The notes under the pieces: generated by a model
Seen by the model: only the letters and a program-made list of their open reading frames with translations
The model's database searches: none
What the model was told of the DNA's origin: nothing
Part shown: positions 8,848 to 18,441 of the stretch, in pieces
Layout of the letters: the number at the start of each line of letters is the position of its first letter
Numbering within the stretch: position 1 is the stretch's first letter
Translations under genes and position numbers: made by a program
Assembly (NCBI RefSeq): GCF_002964665.1
Contig: NZ_PQBZ01000013.1
Span: 310,001-374,000, forward strand
DNA: 64,000 nucleotides
Direction: 5' to 3'
Origin: Pseudoalteromonas sp. T1lg23B
GTDB lineage: Bacteria; Pseudomonadota; Gammaproteobacteria; Enterobacterales; Alteromonadaceae

Positions 8848-11151
8848 ATGACTGATCCTCAAACCTTGTCTTTACAGGGGATTGAACAACAAACGATGGG
8901 GCGTTTTACCGAAGACGCCTATTTGAACTACTCCATGTATGTGATCATGGACCGAGCTTTGCCTCATATCGGCGATGGTTTGAAGCCGGTACAGCGTCGT
9001 ATCGTGTATGCCATGAGCGAGCTGGGGTTATCAGCCGCTGCGAAATATAAGAAATCAGCCCGTACCGTGGGTGACGTGTTAGGTAAATATCATCCCCACG
9101 GAGATAGCGCCTGTTACGAAGCCATGGTGTTAATGGCACAGCCTTTCTCGTACCGCTATCCATTGGTGGATGGACAGGGTAACTGGGGTGCGGCTGACGA
9201 TCCTAAGTCATTTGCGGCAATGCGTTATACCGAAGCGCGTTTGTCTAAGTTCTCAGAAGTGTTACTTAAAGAACTAGGTCAAGGCACGGTTGATTGGACA
9301 CCAAACTTTGATGGCACCATGGATGAACCAAAGGTGCTACCGTCTCGTTTACCACATATTTTACTCAACGGCGTTACGGGTATCGCCGTGGGGATGGCGA
9401 CCGACATACCGCCTCACAATGTCAACGAGTTGGCGACCGCATGTTGTATGTTGCTTGATCAGCCCAAAACAACACTCGAAGAGCTATTAGAAGTAGTACA
9501 AGCACCGGATTATCCAACAGATGCAGAGATAATTACCGCTAAGTCAGAGATCCAAAAGATTTATACGACGGGTCGTGGTTCTATCAAAATGCGCGCGGTT
9601 TACACAGAAGAGCAAGGCGATATCGTTATTACTGCATTGCCTCACCAGTGTTCTGGTGCCAAAGTTCTAGAGCAAATAGCCGCTCAAATGACCGCGAAAA
9701 AGTTGCCGATGGTAGCGGATTTACGAGATGAATCTGATCACGAAAACCCAACGCGTATCGTGATAGTGCCGCGCTCCAATCGTGTGAAGCTTGAACCTTT
9801 AATGGCGCATTTATTTGCCACTACGGATTTAGAAAAAAGCTATCGCGTAAACCTCAATATGATTGGCCTTGATGGCCGTCCTCAGGTTAAAGATTTACAG
9901 CAAATTCTATCCGAATGGCTAATATTCCGTCGCGAAACAGTGCGCCGTCGTTTGCAATATCGCCTAGATAAAGTATTGGCTCGCTTGCATATTTTAGAAG
10001 GCTTGATGGTTGCCTTCTTAAATATCGATGAAGTTATTGAAATTATTCGTAATGAAGAGAAGCCAAAAGAAGAACTGATGGCGCGCTTTACCTTATCGGA
10101 TAAACAAGCTGAAGCCATCCTTGATTTAAAACTACGTCACTTAGCCAAGTTAGAAGAAGTGAAAATTCGTGGTGAGCAAGATGAGCTAAGCGCGGAGCGT
10201 GATAAGTTGCAGCTGACGTTAGGTTCTGAACGTCGCATGTCGACCTTAATGAAAAAAGAAATTCAAGAAGCGGCTGAACTGTATGGCGATGAGCGTCGCT
10301 CACCTGTGATCGAGCGCTCAGAAGCTAAAGCACTGAGTGAAAAGGATTTGATCCCGTCTGAATCTGTGACTGTGGTGCTGTCTGATAAAGGCTGGGCGCG
10401 TGTAGCTAAAGGTCATGATATTGATGCGGAAGGTTTAAGTTATCGCTCGGGCGACAGTTACAAAGCTTCAGCCAAAGGGCGCAGTAATCAGCCCGCAGTA
10501 TTTTTAGATACCTCAGGCCGCGCTTTTGCGACCGAAGCTCACAGCTTACCCTCAGCCCGTAGCCAAGGCGAACCCATGACAGGGCGCTTTAACCTAGGAC
10601 CAGGATGTAATTTTGAACATGTGGTTATGGGGGATGAAAAAACTCTGTATCTAATGGCAACTGACGGTGGTTATGGTTTTATCACTGAATTTAACGATCT
10701 TGTCAGTAAAAATAAGAACGGTAAGGCATTGGTTAGCGTGCCAAAAGGCGCACATCTGATGGCACCTATTACTGTCAATGATGTCGCCACTGATATGTGT
10801 ATGGCGATTTCAAATGAAGGTCGAATGTTGCTGTTCCCACTTCGTGACTTGCCTAAATTGGGTAAAGGTAAGGGTAATAAGATTATTTCCATCCCCAGTG
10901 CCAAGGTTCAAGCGCGCGAAGAGTTTGTTAAGGTACTGGCCTGTGTGCCAGAGGGGAGCTCAGTTACGCTCCATGCTGGTAAGCGTAAACTCACTCTTAA
11001 GCCAAGTGATTTAGAGCATTACTATGGTGAGCGAGGTCGCCGTGGTAACAAATTGCCTCGGGGTTTACAGCGTGTCGATGAGTACGAAATAGAGAATAAA
11101 CTTGCTACTTCAAACATCGAAGAGACACCAGTTGAGCAAAATGAAGAATAA
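8848..11151 (+). CDS. parC: DNA topoisomerase IV subunit A
   Basis: This 767-residue DNA-cleaving subunit of topoisomerase IV has its N-terminal catalytic domain marked by [20 protein letters not shown]. The quinolone-resistance region reads [15 protein letters not shown], with Ser at the position usually tied to susceptibility, and the catalytic tyrosine lies in [11 protein letters not shown] coiled-coil middle region follows, then the C-terminal beta-pinwheel, shorter than in GyrA. A strong terminator follows at 11174. It is the last clearly conserved chromosomal gene before the accessory region. Confidence 0.97.
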   Translation: MTDPQTLSLQGIEQQTMGRFTEDAYLNYSMYVIMDRALPHIGDGLKPVQRRIVYAMSELGLSAAAKYKKSARTVGDVLGKYHPHGDSACYEAMVLMAQPFSYRYPLVDGQGNWGAADDPKSFAAMRYTEARLSKFSEVLLKELGQGTVDWTPNFDGTMDEPKVLPSRLPHILLNGVTGIAVGMATDIPPHNVNELATACCMLLDQPKTTLEELLEVVQAPDYPTDAEIITAKSEIQKIYTTGRGSIKMRAVYTEEQGDIVITALPHQCSGAKVLEQIAAQMTAKKLPMVADLRDESDHENPTRIVIVPRSNRVKLEPLMAHLFATTDLEKSYRVNLNMIGLDGRPQVKDLQQILSEWLIFRRETVRRRLQYRLDKVLARLHILEGLMVAFLNIDEVIEIIRNEEKPKEELMARFTLSDKQAEAILDLKLRHLAKLEEVKIRGEQDELSAERDKLQLTLGSERRMSTLMKKEIQEAAELYGDERRSPVIERSEAKALSEKDLIPSESVTVVLSDKGWARVAKGHDIDAEGLSYRSGDSYKASAKGRSNQPAVFLDTSGRAFATEAHSLPSARSQGEPMTGRFNLGPGCNFEHVVMGDEKTLYLMATDGGYGFITEFNDLVSKNKNGKALVSVPKGAHLMAPITVNDVATDMCMAISNEGRMLLFPLRDLPKLGKGKGNKIISIPSAKVQAREEFVKVLACVPEGSSVTLHAGKRKLTLKPSDLEHYYGERGRRGNKLPRGLQRVDEYEIENKLATSNIEETPVEQNEE

Positions 11152-11173
11152 GCTTTGATGTTAATCAGGACTT

Positions 11174-11206
11174 AAAACGGCGCTGACAAGCGCCGTTTTT
11201 GTTTTT
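11174..11206 (+). terminator. Intrinsic terminator after parC
   Basis: A 10-bp perfect stem (AAAACGGCGC / GCGCCGTTTT) with a 6-base loop is followed by TTTGTTTTT, 23 bases after the parC stop. It closes the parE-parC operon. Confidence 0.9.
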
Positions 11207-11395
11207 CCTTTCTGAGTTGCTACCAATCACACCACTAATTTGCATCGCCATTTAAAACATGTTGATAACTTTTTTTTTACATGTAACCATAATCTCTCTC
11301 AAGGAAGTCTGAAACATTTGTTACTTTGCGTTCGTTCAGAGTTGTTTCTTCGGTGAGCTCGACAAGTCAGTGTGAAGAGTCAAAAAGGAGCCTGT

Positions 11396-12568
11396 ATGCG
11401 CTTAATCTTTATCAAATGGGTCATCCCTATCGCTGTTCAGCTAATATGTATGGATGTCATGAGTGTTGAGCTCAGTGGCGAAAGTTCACTCCAACAGCGG
11501 TTTTACAACAACCGAGCCAACACAATGACTGAGGAAGCAAACAAGCATTGGCATACCTCCTTTGCCATCGAACCTCAGTTACATTGGTTGGGTGAAAACA
11601 GCACACTATCATTTGTGCCATATTTGCGTGTCGACAATGTTGATAGTGAACGAAATCTTTTGGATGTTAGAGAGTTTATGTATGTGCATTACAGCGATAA
11701 CATCGAATTTAAGATAGGGGTTGGTAAGGAATTTTGGGGCGTGACCGAATCACAACATTTGATTGATGTGATTAATCAAACCGACTTTGCCGATGCCATT
11801 GATCAGGAGAGCAAACTTGGTCAGCCTATGCTCAATATTGCAACTCATCAGGACTATGGCAGCTTCAGTATTTGGCTATTACCTTACTTTAGAGAGCGAA
11901 CATTTGCCGGAGTAGATGGTCGACTGGGTCTTGATGTGCCCATTTCAGATAAACCTCTTTATGAGTCGGAACAAAAGCAAAAGCACCTTGATTTTGCAGC
12001 AAGATATAGCCACTTCATCGATGAATGGGAAGTGGGGCTCAGCTTTTTTAAAGGCACTAATCGCGAGCCTTACTTTATCGAGCAAGGTGCTAAGCTAACA
12101 CCTTATTATGCTCAAATGACGCAAACTAGTGTGGATCTACAAGCAATATTTGATGATCTACTGGTAAAACTCGAAATGCGTTATCGTGATAGTCTTGAAA
12201 ATCAACTGGCCTACATCAGTGGTGTTGAGTTGACCCAGACTGGGGTTGCTAACACGCAGTGGAATTTGGGGTGGATAGCAGAATACTCATACAATGACAC
12301 CGCGCAGGCATTATATCAAAATGATCTGTTTCTAGGCTGGCGTTTGGCGCTAAATGATTTTAACGGCACCGAAATGCTATTTGGTATAAGCCAAGACTTA
12401 GATAATAGCGACGAATACGCTATTAAACTTGAAACATCAAGCCGCATTAATGTTCACTGGAAGTGGCAAATTGAGGCTTGGCTCTTTGAGACAAATAAGT
12501 CTGATAGTCCACTTTATAGTCTGAAACAAGATGATTTTCTTGAAATCAATATCTTCTACCACTTTTAA
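11396..12568 (+). CDS. Outer-membrane beta-barrel protein of unknown function
   Basis: I place the start at the ATG at 11396 because it follows AAGGAG with a 5-base gap; an in-frame GTG at 11372 lacks this. The 390-residue product opens with a hydrophobic signal-like segment (about 1-22). The rest consists of alternating polar/hydrophobic strands rich in aromatic residues, ending in EINIFYHF, the terminal-Phe pattern recognised by the BAM complex. I do not recognise a specific porin family. It is monocistronic as far as visible, between the parC terminator and an AT-rich gap. It could be the outer-membrane partner of the exporter encoded at 26-29 kb, but this is position-based speculation. 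Confidence 0.6.
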   Translation: MRLIFIKWVIPIAVQLICMDVMSVELSGESSLQQRFYNNRANTMTEEANKHWHTSFAIEPQLHWLGENSTLSFVPYLRVDNVDSERNLLDVREFMYVHYSDNIEFKIGVGKEFWGVTESQHLIDVINQTDFADAIDQESKLGQPMLNIATHQDYGSFSIWLLPYFRERTFAGVDGRLGLDVPISDKPLYESEQKQKHLDFAARYSHFIDEWEVGLSFFKGTNREPYFIEQGAKLTPYYAQMTQTSVDLQAIFDDLLVKLEMRYRDSLENQLAYISGVELTQTGVANTQWNLGWIAEYSYNDTAQALYQNDLFLGWRLALNDFNGTEMLFGISQDLDNSDEYAIKLETSSRINVHWKWQIEAWLFETNKSDSPLYSLKQDDFLEINIFYHF

Positions 12569-13273
12569 CTCTAAAAATGCATCACTAACAACCATATGGT
12601 TTTGATTTTTGCAATTGTTTTTTAAACCTTAGTTTTGTTGCTTTTCCATATTTCTACTGATTTTAGAATAATTTATTACGCGAATGCTAATAAAAGTGCA
12701 TTTACACCGCTATTATCAAATATAGTTCTTTTTCATTATAAATTTTGCTGGTTATTAATGTTTTATGATTTTAACTTGTTGTTTATATTGCTTTTATTTT
12801 TGTCTCTGTTTGTTTCTTGCGATCAGGTGAATATTTTTAAGAAGATTATATTTAAAATTGATAAGCATTATCATTATTGTATTCGAGATTGGTAAATGGG
12901 GCTAAGTGTATTAATTTTGCATTATTTTTGTAATTAAAAATAAGTTAATTAGGTTAATGATATAAATGATCTATTGATCTTTTATACATTTGTGTTACAA
13001 ATGTGTGGGTTTTTTGAGCGGTTTTGATTTTGGCTGTACGCTCTTAACTGGTTGTGATGATTATCAGCATGACTCGGTGTGAAACACTGAATGCGGTCGA
13101 TATGCTAGTTAAGGTACGAAAATCAAGTCTGATGTAATGACGTTTGTCATTTGGCTATTCTCTAATCCTTTTTGATTGTCACGAAATATAAATTACGGAC
13201 TTTATTGAGTTTATATAAGAATAAAGTATTTAAAAGCCTAGTCGTGCTAGTAGGCTAAATTAGAGGGAACGTC
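12569..13273. other. AT-rich intergenic region and leader of the biosynthetic cluster
   Basis: About 700 bases are visibly much richer in A and T than the genes on either side, with many runs of T and A. No convincing gene is present. An open frame at 12635-12895 has no ribosome-binding site and a composition that simply reflects the T-rich DNA. The region must contain the promoter of the cluster starting at 13274. Near its end, GCCTAGTCG and TGCTAGTAGGC (about 13236-13255) can form a short imperfect hairpin just ahead of the AGAGGGA ribosome-binding site. DNA of this kind is a typical target for H-NS-type silencing. That is inference. Confidence 0.6.
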
Positions 13274-14863
13274 ATGAAAGAAGAGTACTTATCAGAAGAA
13301 GTGGTAGATCTAGAGAGAGTTGTTGGACTGGAGCTAAATAGTTCTGGGAAAGCAAAATCAGGCACCATAGACGGCGAACAATTGCTCGAATCCTATGTAG
13401 GTTTTTGCAATAAATACAAGAAGAAGCGTATTCCACAAAACCTTCACCTAGACCTACAACTCAGTGGTGATTTGGCGCTAGATTCCATTGACCAAGTCGA
13501 GTTTTTACTACACGTAGAAAAGACTTTCGGATTATCAATCGACCCAGATAAGTCTACAAATGTAAGAACATTCAGAGACTTATTAGAGCTCATAAATGAA
13601 AATCAAGACGCAGATGCCAAGGGCGGCGTGCCCGGTGTAGGGATCACTGACTTACAACGTCACTTGATAGAAGAAGTGCCTCAGTTTTATAACGAGGTAG
13701 ACGAGCAGCACGGCAGAACCTTGAAAATTAAAGGCAAAGAAGTGTATGACTTCGCATCTGCCAACTATCTAGGCTTGGATTTGGACGAGAGAATTTTTGC
13801 GAAAATTGAAGAAGACCTACGCAAATGGGGAACTCACCCAAGTTGGTCAAGAGCGATTGCTTCGCCTGAACTTTACACCAAGCTTGAAAATACTTTAAGC
13901 CATGTTGTTGGCGCACCGCGTGTGCTTGTATATCCAACTGTAACGCTAATCCATATGGGTATCTTACCTTTAGTGGCGACGCCCGATACGTTGTTTTTAA
14001 TGGACGAGCGTGCTCATAAATCAATTCAAGAAGGTGTTGATTTAGCATATGCCAAAGGGGCATTGAAGAAGTTCTTCAAACACAACGACTTGGAAGACTT
14101 ACAAAGAGAACTTGAAAATGCCAGAGAGTTAGATGCGGTGTATATCTGTATCGACGGCGTGTATTCCATGACTGGGGTGGATGCAAAACTCCCTGAAATG
14201 GTAGAGATGATCAGAGACTATCCAAATGCCACCATTTATGTTGATGATGCGCACGGGTTTGGTTTGTGGGGGAGTAATCCTAGTGAAGAAAACCCTTATG
14301 GTACAGGCGGCGGCGGGTTATTACGCAAGTACAATATTGACGTGAACAGGGACAAAGTAATCTATGTCGCCGGTCTATCAAAAGCCTTTTCATCCTTAGG
14401 CGCGTTTGTCACTTGTCGTAGTGATGCAGAGCTGGAAATGTTTGCCACCGCTGCCACCTTTATTAACTCTGGCCCGTGTCCAACGGCCAGTTTATCAAGT
14501 GCTCAAACAGGGTTAGAAATTTCTCAAAGTAGCGAAGGTGATGAACTTAGAAGGCATATTTTCGAACTCACTAAGCGTTTTGTTACGGGTGTACGAGAAG
14601 TGGGGCTGGTTGCAGAAAGTTCCGATTTTTACCCGCTGGTTAGTGTTGAAATCGGCACCATTGCAGCAGTGACAGAAGCGGCGAAAATATTGTGGGAGAA
14701 GGGGATTTTAATCACTCCAGCAGTGTATCCAAATGCACCTATCAAGCGTTCAATGCTTAGATTTACCATTACAGCGGCCAACACGATTGAAGAAATTGAC
14801 AATGCAATCAATGCATTGGAGATCGTAAGGGATCTAGTTCCATCGGCACCTTATTACTACTAA
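13274..14863 (+). CDS. ACP-alpha-oxoamine synthase fusion
   Basis: This 529-residue protein has two parts. Residues about 35-112 are an acyl carrier domain with the phosphopantetheine serine S71 in LALDSIDQVEF. Residues about 125-529 are a PLP-dependent alpha-oxoamine synthase (class II aminotransferase fold) with DDAHGFGLWG (D325, H327) and the PLP lysine K370 in VAGLSKAFSSLGAF. Such enzymes condense an acyl thioester with an amino acid, losing CO2, to give an alpha-amino ketone. The in-chain ACP implies that the acyl donor is presented in cis. The architecture recalls the ACP-AONS half of saxitoxin SxtA and the PigH-type enzymes of prodigiosin pathways. The RBS AGAGGGA lies 7 bases upstream. 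It is the first gene of the cluster. The amino acid substrate cannot be read from the sequence. Confidence 0.88.
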   Translation: MKEEYLSEEVVDLERVVGLELNSSGKAKSGTIDGEQLLESYVGFCNKYKKKRIPQNLHLDLQLSGDLALDSIDQVEFLLHVEKTFGLSIDPDKSTNVRTFRDLLELINENQDADAKGGVPGVGITDLQRHLIEEVPQFYNEVDEQHGRTLKIKGKEVYDFASANYLGLDLDERIFAKIEEDLRKWGTHPSWSRAIASPELYTKLENTLSHVVGAPRVLVYPTVTLIHMGILPLVATPDTLFLMDERAHKSIQEGVDLAYAKGALKKFFKHNDLEDLQRELENARELDAVYICIDGVYSMTGVDAKLPEMVEMIRDYPNATIYVDDAHGFGLWGSNPSEENPYGTGGGGLLRKYNIDVNRDKVIYVAGLSKAFSSLGAFVTCRSDAELEMFATAATFINSGPCPTASLSSAQTGLEISQSSEGDELRRHIFELTKRFVTGVREVGLVAESSDFYPLVSVEIGTIAAVTEAAKILWEKGILITPAVYPNAPIKRSMLRFTITAANTIEEIDNAINALEIVRDLVPSAPYYY

Positions 14864-14885
14864 GCAAAACTACAAGGAAAGTTTT

Positions 14886-15983
14886 ATGACTATTCATACT
14901 AGTGAGCAAAACAAAATAGGTACCTTTACCGAATGGGATCCGTTGGAAGAGGTACTGCTCGGCGATCCTTTAGGCGCCATGAAACCCGGTGAAATGGCGG
15001 TTTTTGATGCCGTTGTACCGCCCGAGTATAGCCACGTATTAGAAAATATTTTCCCAAATGGCAGCACCGAGTATCCGAGCGATCTCATTGACGCGGCCAG
15101 AAGAGAAGTAACCGAATTGCGAGCCGTGCTTGAAGGTGAAGGAGTGAAAGTGCATGTGGCTCAACCAATTGATTTTACTCAGGCAATAAAAACGCCTGAT
15201 TGGAGTGTTGCCAATCAGTTTTGTTCATCTAACCCACGAGATAGCTTATTGCTGATAGGAGATCTTATTGTCGAGTCACCTATGGCAGATCGCAGTCGCT
15301 ACTTCGAAACATTCGCTTATAGAGATGTACTCAAAGAGCTGAATGAGCGTGGTGCGCGTTGGATTTCAGCACCCAAACCTAGGTTGTCGGAAAAATCCTT
15401 TGTCAGTGATTTAAAACGCGATGAAGATGGGCGTCCAACTCAGTGGCTCACCACAGAGGAAGAAATCCTTTTCGATGCGGCTGACTTCATGAAGTTTGGT
15501 AAAGATATCTTGGTTTCTCGCAGTCACACCACCAATGAAGCTGGGATCAAATGGGTCAGACAAATCTTAGGTTCAGATTTTACTGTGCATGAGGTTGAGA
15601 CCAAAAACGCATTCGCCATGCATATTGATGACACTATCATGCCGCTTGATGAAGGACGTTTGGTTTATAGCCCTGATTACTTTGACCCAGCGGCGTTGCC
15701 AGATATCTTCAAAACTTGGGAAATGTTTGAAGCACCCGAAGTGATTTACAGCGCAAAAAACCGCTTGGGTCGACTTTCTGGTTGGTTGAACATCAATATG
15801 TTGAGCCTAGATGAGAAACGTATAATTGTTGAAAAGAATCAAGAGCATACAATTAAGTTTCTGAAAAAGTTAGGTATGCAGCCAATTGTGTGTGAGTTTG
15901 AAAATTACTTTCCATTTGTTGGCTCATTTCACTGTGCATCACTGGATATCAAGCGCCGTGGGCAGCTAAGAAACTGCTTCTGA
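14886..15983 (+). CDS. Arginine:amine amidinotransferase (AGAT-like)
   Basis: This 365-residue amidinotransferase moves the amidino group of arginine to an amine acceptor, leaving ornithine and a guanidino product. The catalytic triad of the AGAT fold is intact: the DAADF block with D200, AMHIDDT with H246, and C350 in GSFHCASLDIKRRG. The RSHTTNEAGIKW and FPFVGSFHC segments are strongly AGAT-like. Homologues install guanidines in natural products such as saxitoxin and cylindrospermopsin (SxtG, CyrA). It lies 22 bases after the oxoamine synthase gene, suggesting that the amino ketone or its amino acid precursor becomes guanidinylated. Confidence 0.88.
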   Translation: MTIHTSEQNKIGTFTEWDPLEEVLLGDPLGAMKPGEMAVFDAVVPPEYSHVLENIFPNGSTEYPSDLIDAARREVTELRAVLEGEGVKVHVAQPIDFTQAIKTPDWSVANQFCSSNPRDSLLLIGDLIVESPMADRSRYFETFAYRDVLKELNERGARWISAPKPRLSEKSFVSDLKRDEDGRPTQWLTTEEEILFDAADFMKFGKDILVSRSHTTNEAGIKWVRQILGSDFTVHEVETKNAFAMHIDDTIMPLDEGRLVYSPDYFDPAALPDIFKTWEMFEAPEVIYSAKNRLGRLSGWLNINMLSLDEKRIIVEKNQEHTIKFLKKLGMQPIVCEFENYFPFVGSFHCASLDIKRRGQLRNCF

Positions 15984-15993
15984 GGGTATCAAA

Positions 15994-17379
15994 ATGAGTG
16001 ATTCAGTACGCACAGCGGATGTCTGTGTGGTGGGAGCCGGAGTTTCCGGCTTATTCGCCGCAGATAATCTGAGAAAAGCAGGCTTAACGGTTGATGTATA
16101 TGAGGCACAGAGTCATGTCGGTGGACGCGTTAAAGATACCGTCTGTCATGAAGATGTGACAGTGGAGCTCGGCGCAAACTGGTTCTCGGAGCAGCAACCC
16201 TTAATCAAGGCGCAAATTGAACGTTTTGGGATTGAAACAAAACGAACACACAACGATGGTGAACACCTGATTTGGTGGAATGATCAGCGCAGTGCATTTA
16301 AGGGCATACTTCCCTCGCTTGGGCCTATTGTCAATTCCGACATCATTCAGGGCATGGCGCGCTTTGAGCGGATCATGGCCAAATTGCAAAACCAAGAACC
16401 TTGGGATGAGCAATTTGTGGAATATGACCATATGTCGTTTGGCCAATGGATTGATAAGACATTGTTTACCACCAGTGGTAAGCAATTCTTCCGCATGGTG
16501 AGTGAAATGGTGTTTGGGGTCGAGTCACATATGGTGTCATTTTTATATGTGCTCTACTATTCGAACCGTTCAGTGAGCTTGAGTAGCTTGATAAGCGTTG
16601 ACAAAGGTCATCAAGAACTCAGGTTTACTCATGGCCCTAGACAACTATGTGATCATCTAGCTGCGAGTATCGGAGCGGAAAATATTCTGCTCAATACTCC
16701 AGTTCGCGCTATCAAAGTGGCTGATGGTATGGTCACTGTGGATGCGGGGCATGTATCGGGACGTTATCGTTCTGTGCTGTGTGCGATGCCACCACCAGCT
16801 GTTAAGCAAGTTATATTTTCACCACCTAGAGACACTGCCAGAGAGCGCTTATTACAAGCGCTTCCCATGGGGCGTGTTATCAAAGTTCAAGCTGTTTATG
16901 AAAAACCATATTGGCTAGAACTGGGCCTATCAGGTCAGGTAATGAGTAATCATTATCCGCTCAGTTACACCATAGACAACTCTCCTACTGACAACCAAAG
17001 CGGGGTGCTGGCCGCATTTGTGGGGACCAGTCATGCCAAGGCATTTATGGCCGAAGGCGTTGATCGTGAGAAGTTAGTGGCCGATGCGATTGATGACATG
17101 TTTGGCAACAAATTCCCGAAACCGCAGAAGGTGCTGATCGAGGATTGGGCTCAAAATGAGTGGATTGGTGGCAGTTATGGTGCCTATTTTCCACCTGGCG
17201 TTATGAGCAGGATGGGACATGTATTACGCGAACACGAACCACCCATTTACTGGTGTGGTGCGGAGTATGCGCAAACTCATCCTTGTCAGATTGAAGGGGC
17301 GCTAGAGTCAGGGTTGCGTGCAGCGAAGCAGATCACTGAGGCGTTGTTAGCCTGGGATCGTAGCGTTGCGCAATTGTGA
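15994..17379 (+). CDS. FAD-dependent amine oxidase
   Basis: This 461-residue flavin amine oxidase has the N-terminal FAD-binding motif VCVVGAGVSGLFAADNLRKA followed by the GGR box (HVGGRVKD). Its C-terminal FAD contact is WCGAEYAQTHPCQIEGALES, a monoamine/polyamine-oxidase pattern. The WIGGSYGAYFPPG segment is also typical. It probably oxidises an amine or a C-N bond of the pathway intermediate to an imine, aldehyde or ring-closing electrophile. The substrate is unknown. The gene starts 10 bases after the amidinotransferase stop, with a GAGGG ribosome-binding site. Confidence 0.85.
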   Translation: MSDSVRTADVCVVGAGVSGLFAADNLRKAGLTVDVYEAQSHVGGRVKDTVCHEDVTVELGANWFSEQQPLIKAQIERFGIETKRTHNDGEHLIWWNDQRSAFKGILPSLGPIVNSDIIQGMARFERIMAKLQNQEPWDEQFVEYDHMSFGQWIDKTLFTTSGKQFFRMVSEMVFGVESHMVSFLYVLYYSNRSVSLSSLISVDKGHQELRFTHGPRQLCDHLAASIGAENILLNTPVRAIKVADGMVTVDAGHVSGRYRSVLCAMPPPAVKQVIFSPPRDTARERLLQALPMGRVIKVQAVYEKPYWLELGLSGQVMSNHYPLSYTIDNSPTDNQSGVLAAFVGTSHAKAFMAEGVDREKLVADAIDDMFGNKFPKPQKVLIEDWAQNEWIGGSYGAYFPPGVMSRMGHVLREHEPPIYWCGAEYAQTHPCQIEGALESGLRAAKQITEALLAWDRSVAQL

Positions 17380-17459
17380 TTGCTAGCAATATAAGTGATA
17401 GAAGTGGCCGAAAGACGCGAGTGAACGCATTGACTCTACTAACAAAAAAGGACGTCTTG

Positions 17460-17513
17460 ATGTCAACTTCGACCACTTTAGAGAAATATTTGAGTGTATC
17501 TTATGGACAATAA
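17460..17513 (+). CDS. Possible 17-residue leader peptide
   Basis: An ATG at 17460 has a good ribosome-binding site (AAAGGACG, 5 bases upstream) and encodes MSTSTTLEKYLSVSYGQ. It ends at 17513, overlapping the ATG at 17503 that opens the reading frame in front of the desaturase. The arrangement could couple translation of the desaturase to a short upstream peptide. There is no similarity evidence. It may be a chance frame. Confidence 0.2.
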   Translation: MSTSTTLEKYLSVSYGQ

Positions 17514-17588
17514 CACGAAAGTAGACTCTGTCTTAACAGAAGAAAAGAGTCCCATGATGTTCGATGAACGCATGGCAAAAACACAGAT

Positions 17589-18440
17589 GTGCATTTCTTG
17601 ATATTAACTTGCTTGCCAATACCACTTACTGTGGCTGCGTTTGTTTGGTTTCCACCTACCCTGACAAACATTTTAGAATTTTTAGTGATGTGGTTTTTAA
17701 CCTTAGTGGGTGTGATTTGTGGCAGTCACCGCTACCTATCCCATCGTTCTTTTGAACCGGTTAAAAGCTTAAAGCAATCTTTGGTCGCTCTGGCGTGTAT
17801 GGGCGGTCAGGGTCCTCCAGTTGTGTGGGCAGCTTTCCATCGCCGTCATCATCAGTTTACTGATAAAGAGGGCGACCCACATACACCTAACCAGCACGAC
17901 TCAAAATATAACGGTGTTTTTCACGCGGCTTTCGGTTGGATGAAGCGACATGAATATCCTAACCCGATGGTGTATGTACCAGATTTGCTCCGTGACGAAG
18001 AGATAGGTGCGGTCAACAAGCATTATTATAAATGGATAGCTTTGGCAATGATATTACCTGCTTTGGCTGAGTTTGCCATTACGCAAAAACCGATAGGCTT
18101 GCTCACCGGATTTTTATGGGGTTGGGGAGTGCGTTCGTTCGTGCTCAGTAGCACCATAGGTTATATCAATAGCCTTAACCATTTAATCGGCACAAAGGCT
18201 TTTCAGACTAGAGACAACAGCCGTAACCATTGGTGGATGACCATCATCACTTTAGGTGAGTCGTTTCACAACAACCATCATGCCTTTCCACGCTCGGCAC
18301 ATGTGGGGTTGTATGCGAGAAATTTAGACATTGGTTATGGGTTGATTAAGTTGTGGCAGTGGATGGGTCTTGCCAGCAATGTGCAAGTGCCAACACCGCA
18401 ACGGGTTGAATCAAGGAAGATCTCAAAGGAGGAAAATTAA
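17589..18440 (+). CDS. Membrane fatty acid desaturase, probably frameshifted at its 5' end
   Basis: This integral-membrane di-iron desaturase of the acyl-CoA/acyl-ACP delta-9 type has all histidine boxes: GSHRYLSHRSF, HRRHHQFTD and HNNHHAFPRSAH. It probably inserts a double bond in the fatty chain used by the cluster. The frame from GTG 17589 has no ribosome-binding site. An ATG at 17503 opens another frame (MDNNTKVDSVLTEEKSPMMF...) that stops at once after the switch point. One extra A in the five-A run at 17577-17581 would join the two into a single longer protein. So this is either a recent indel, a sequencing error or a slippage-controlled gene. The catalytic part is intact. Confidence 0.8.
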   Translation: MHFLILTCLPIPLTVAAFVWFPPTLTNILEFLVMWFLTLVGVICGSHRYLSHRSFEPVKSLKQSLVALACMGGQGPPVVWAAFHRRHHQFTDKEGDPHTPNQHDSKYNGVFHAAFGWMKRHEYPNPMVYVPDLLRDEEIGAVNKHYYKWIALAMILPALAEFAITQKPIGLLTGFLWGWGVRSFVLSSTIGYINSLNHLIGTKAFQTRDNSRNHWWMTIITLGESFHNNHHAFPRSAHVGLYARNLDIGYGLIKLWQWMGLASNVQVPTPQRVESRKISKEEN

Positions 18441-18441
18441 C

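Noticed and set aside
12635..12895. 86-codon open frame upstream of the cluster
   Set aside because: No ribosome-binding site, and its Phe/Leu/Tyr-rich translation is what very T-rich DNA gives by chance.
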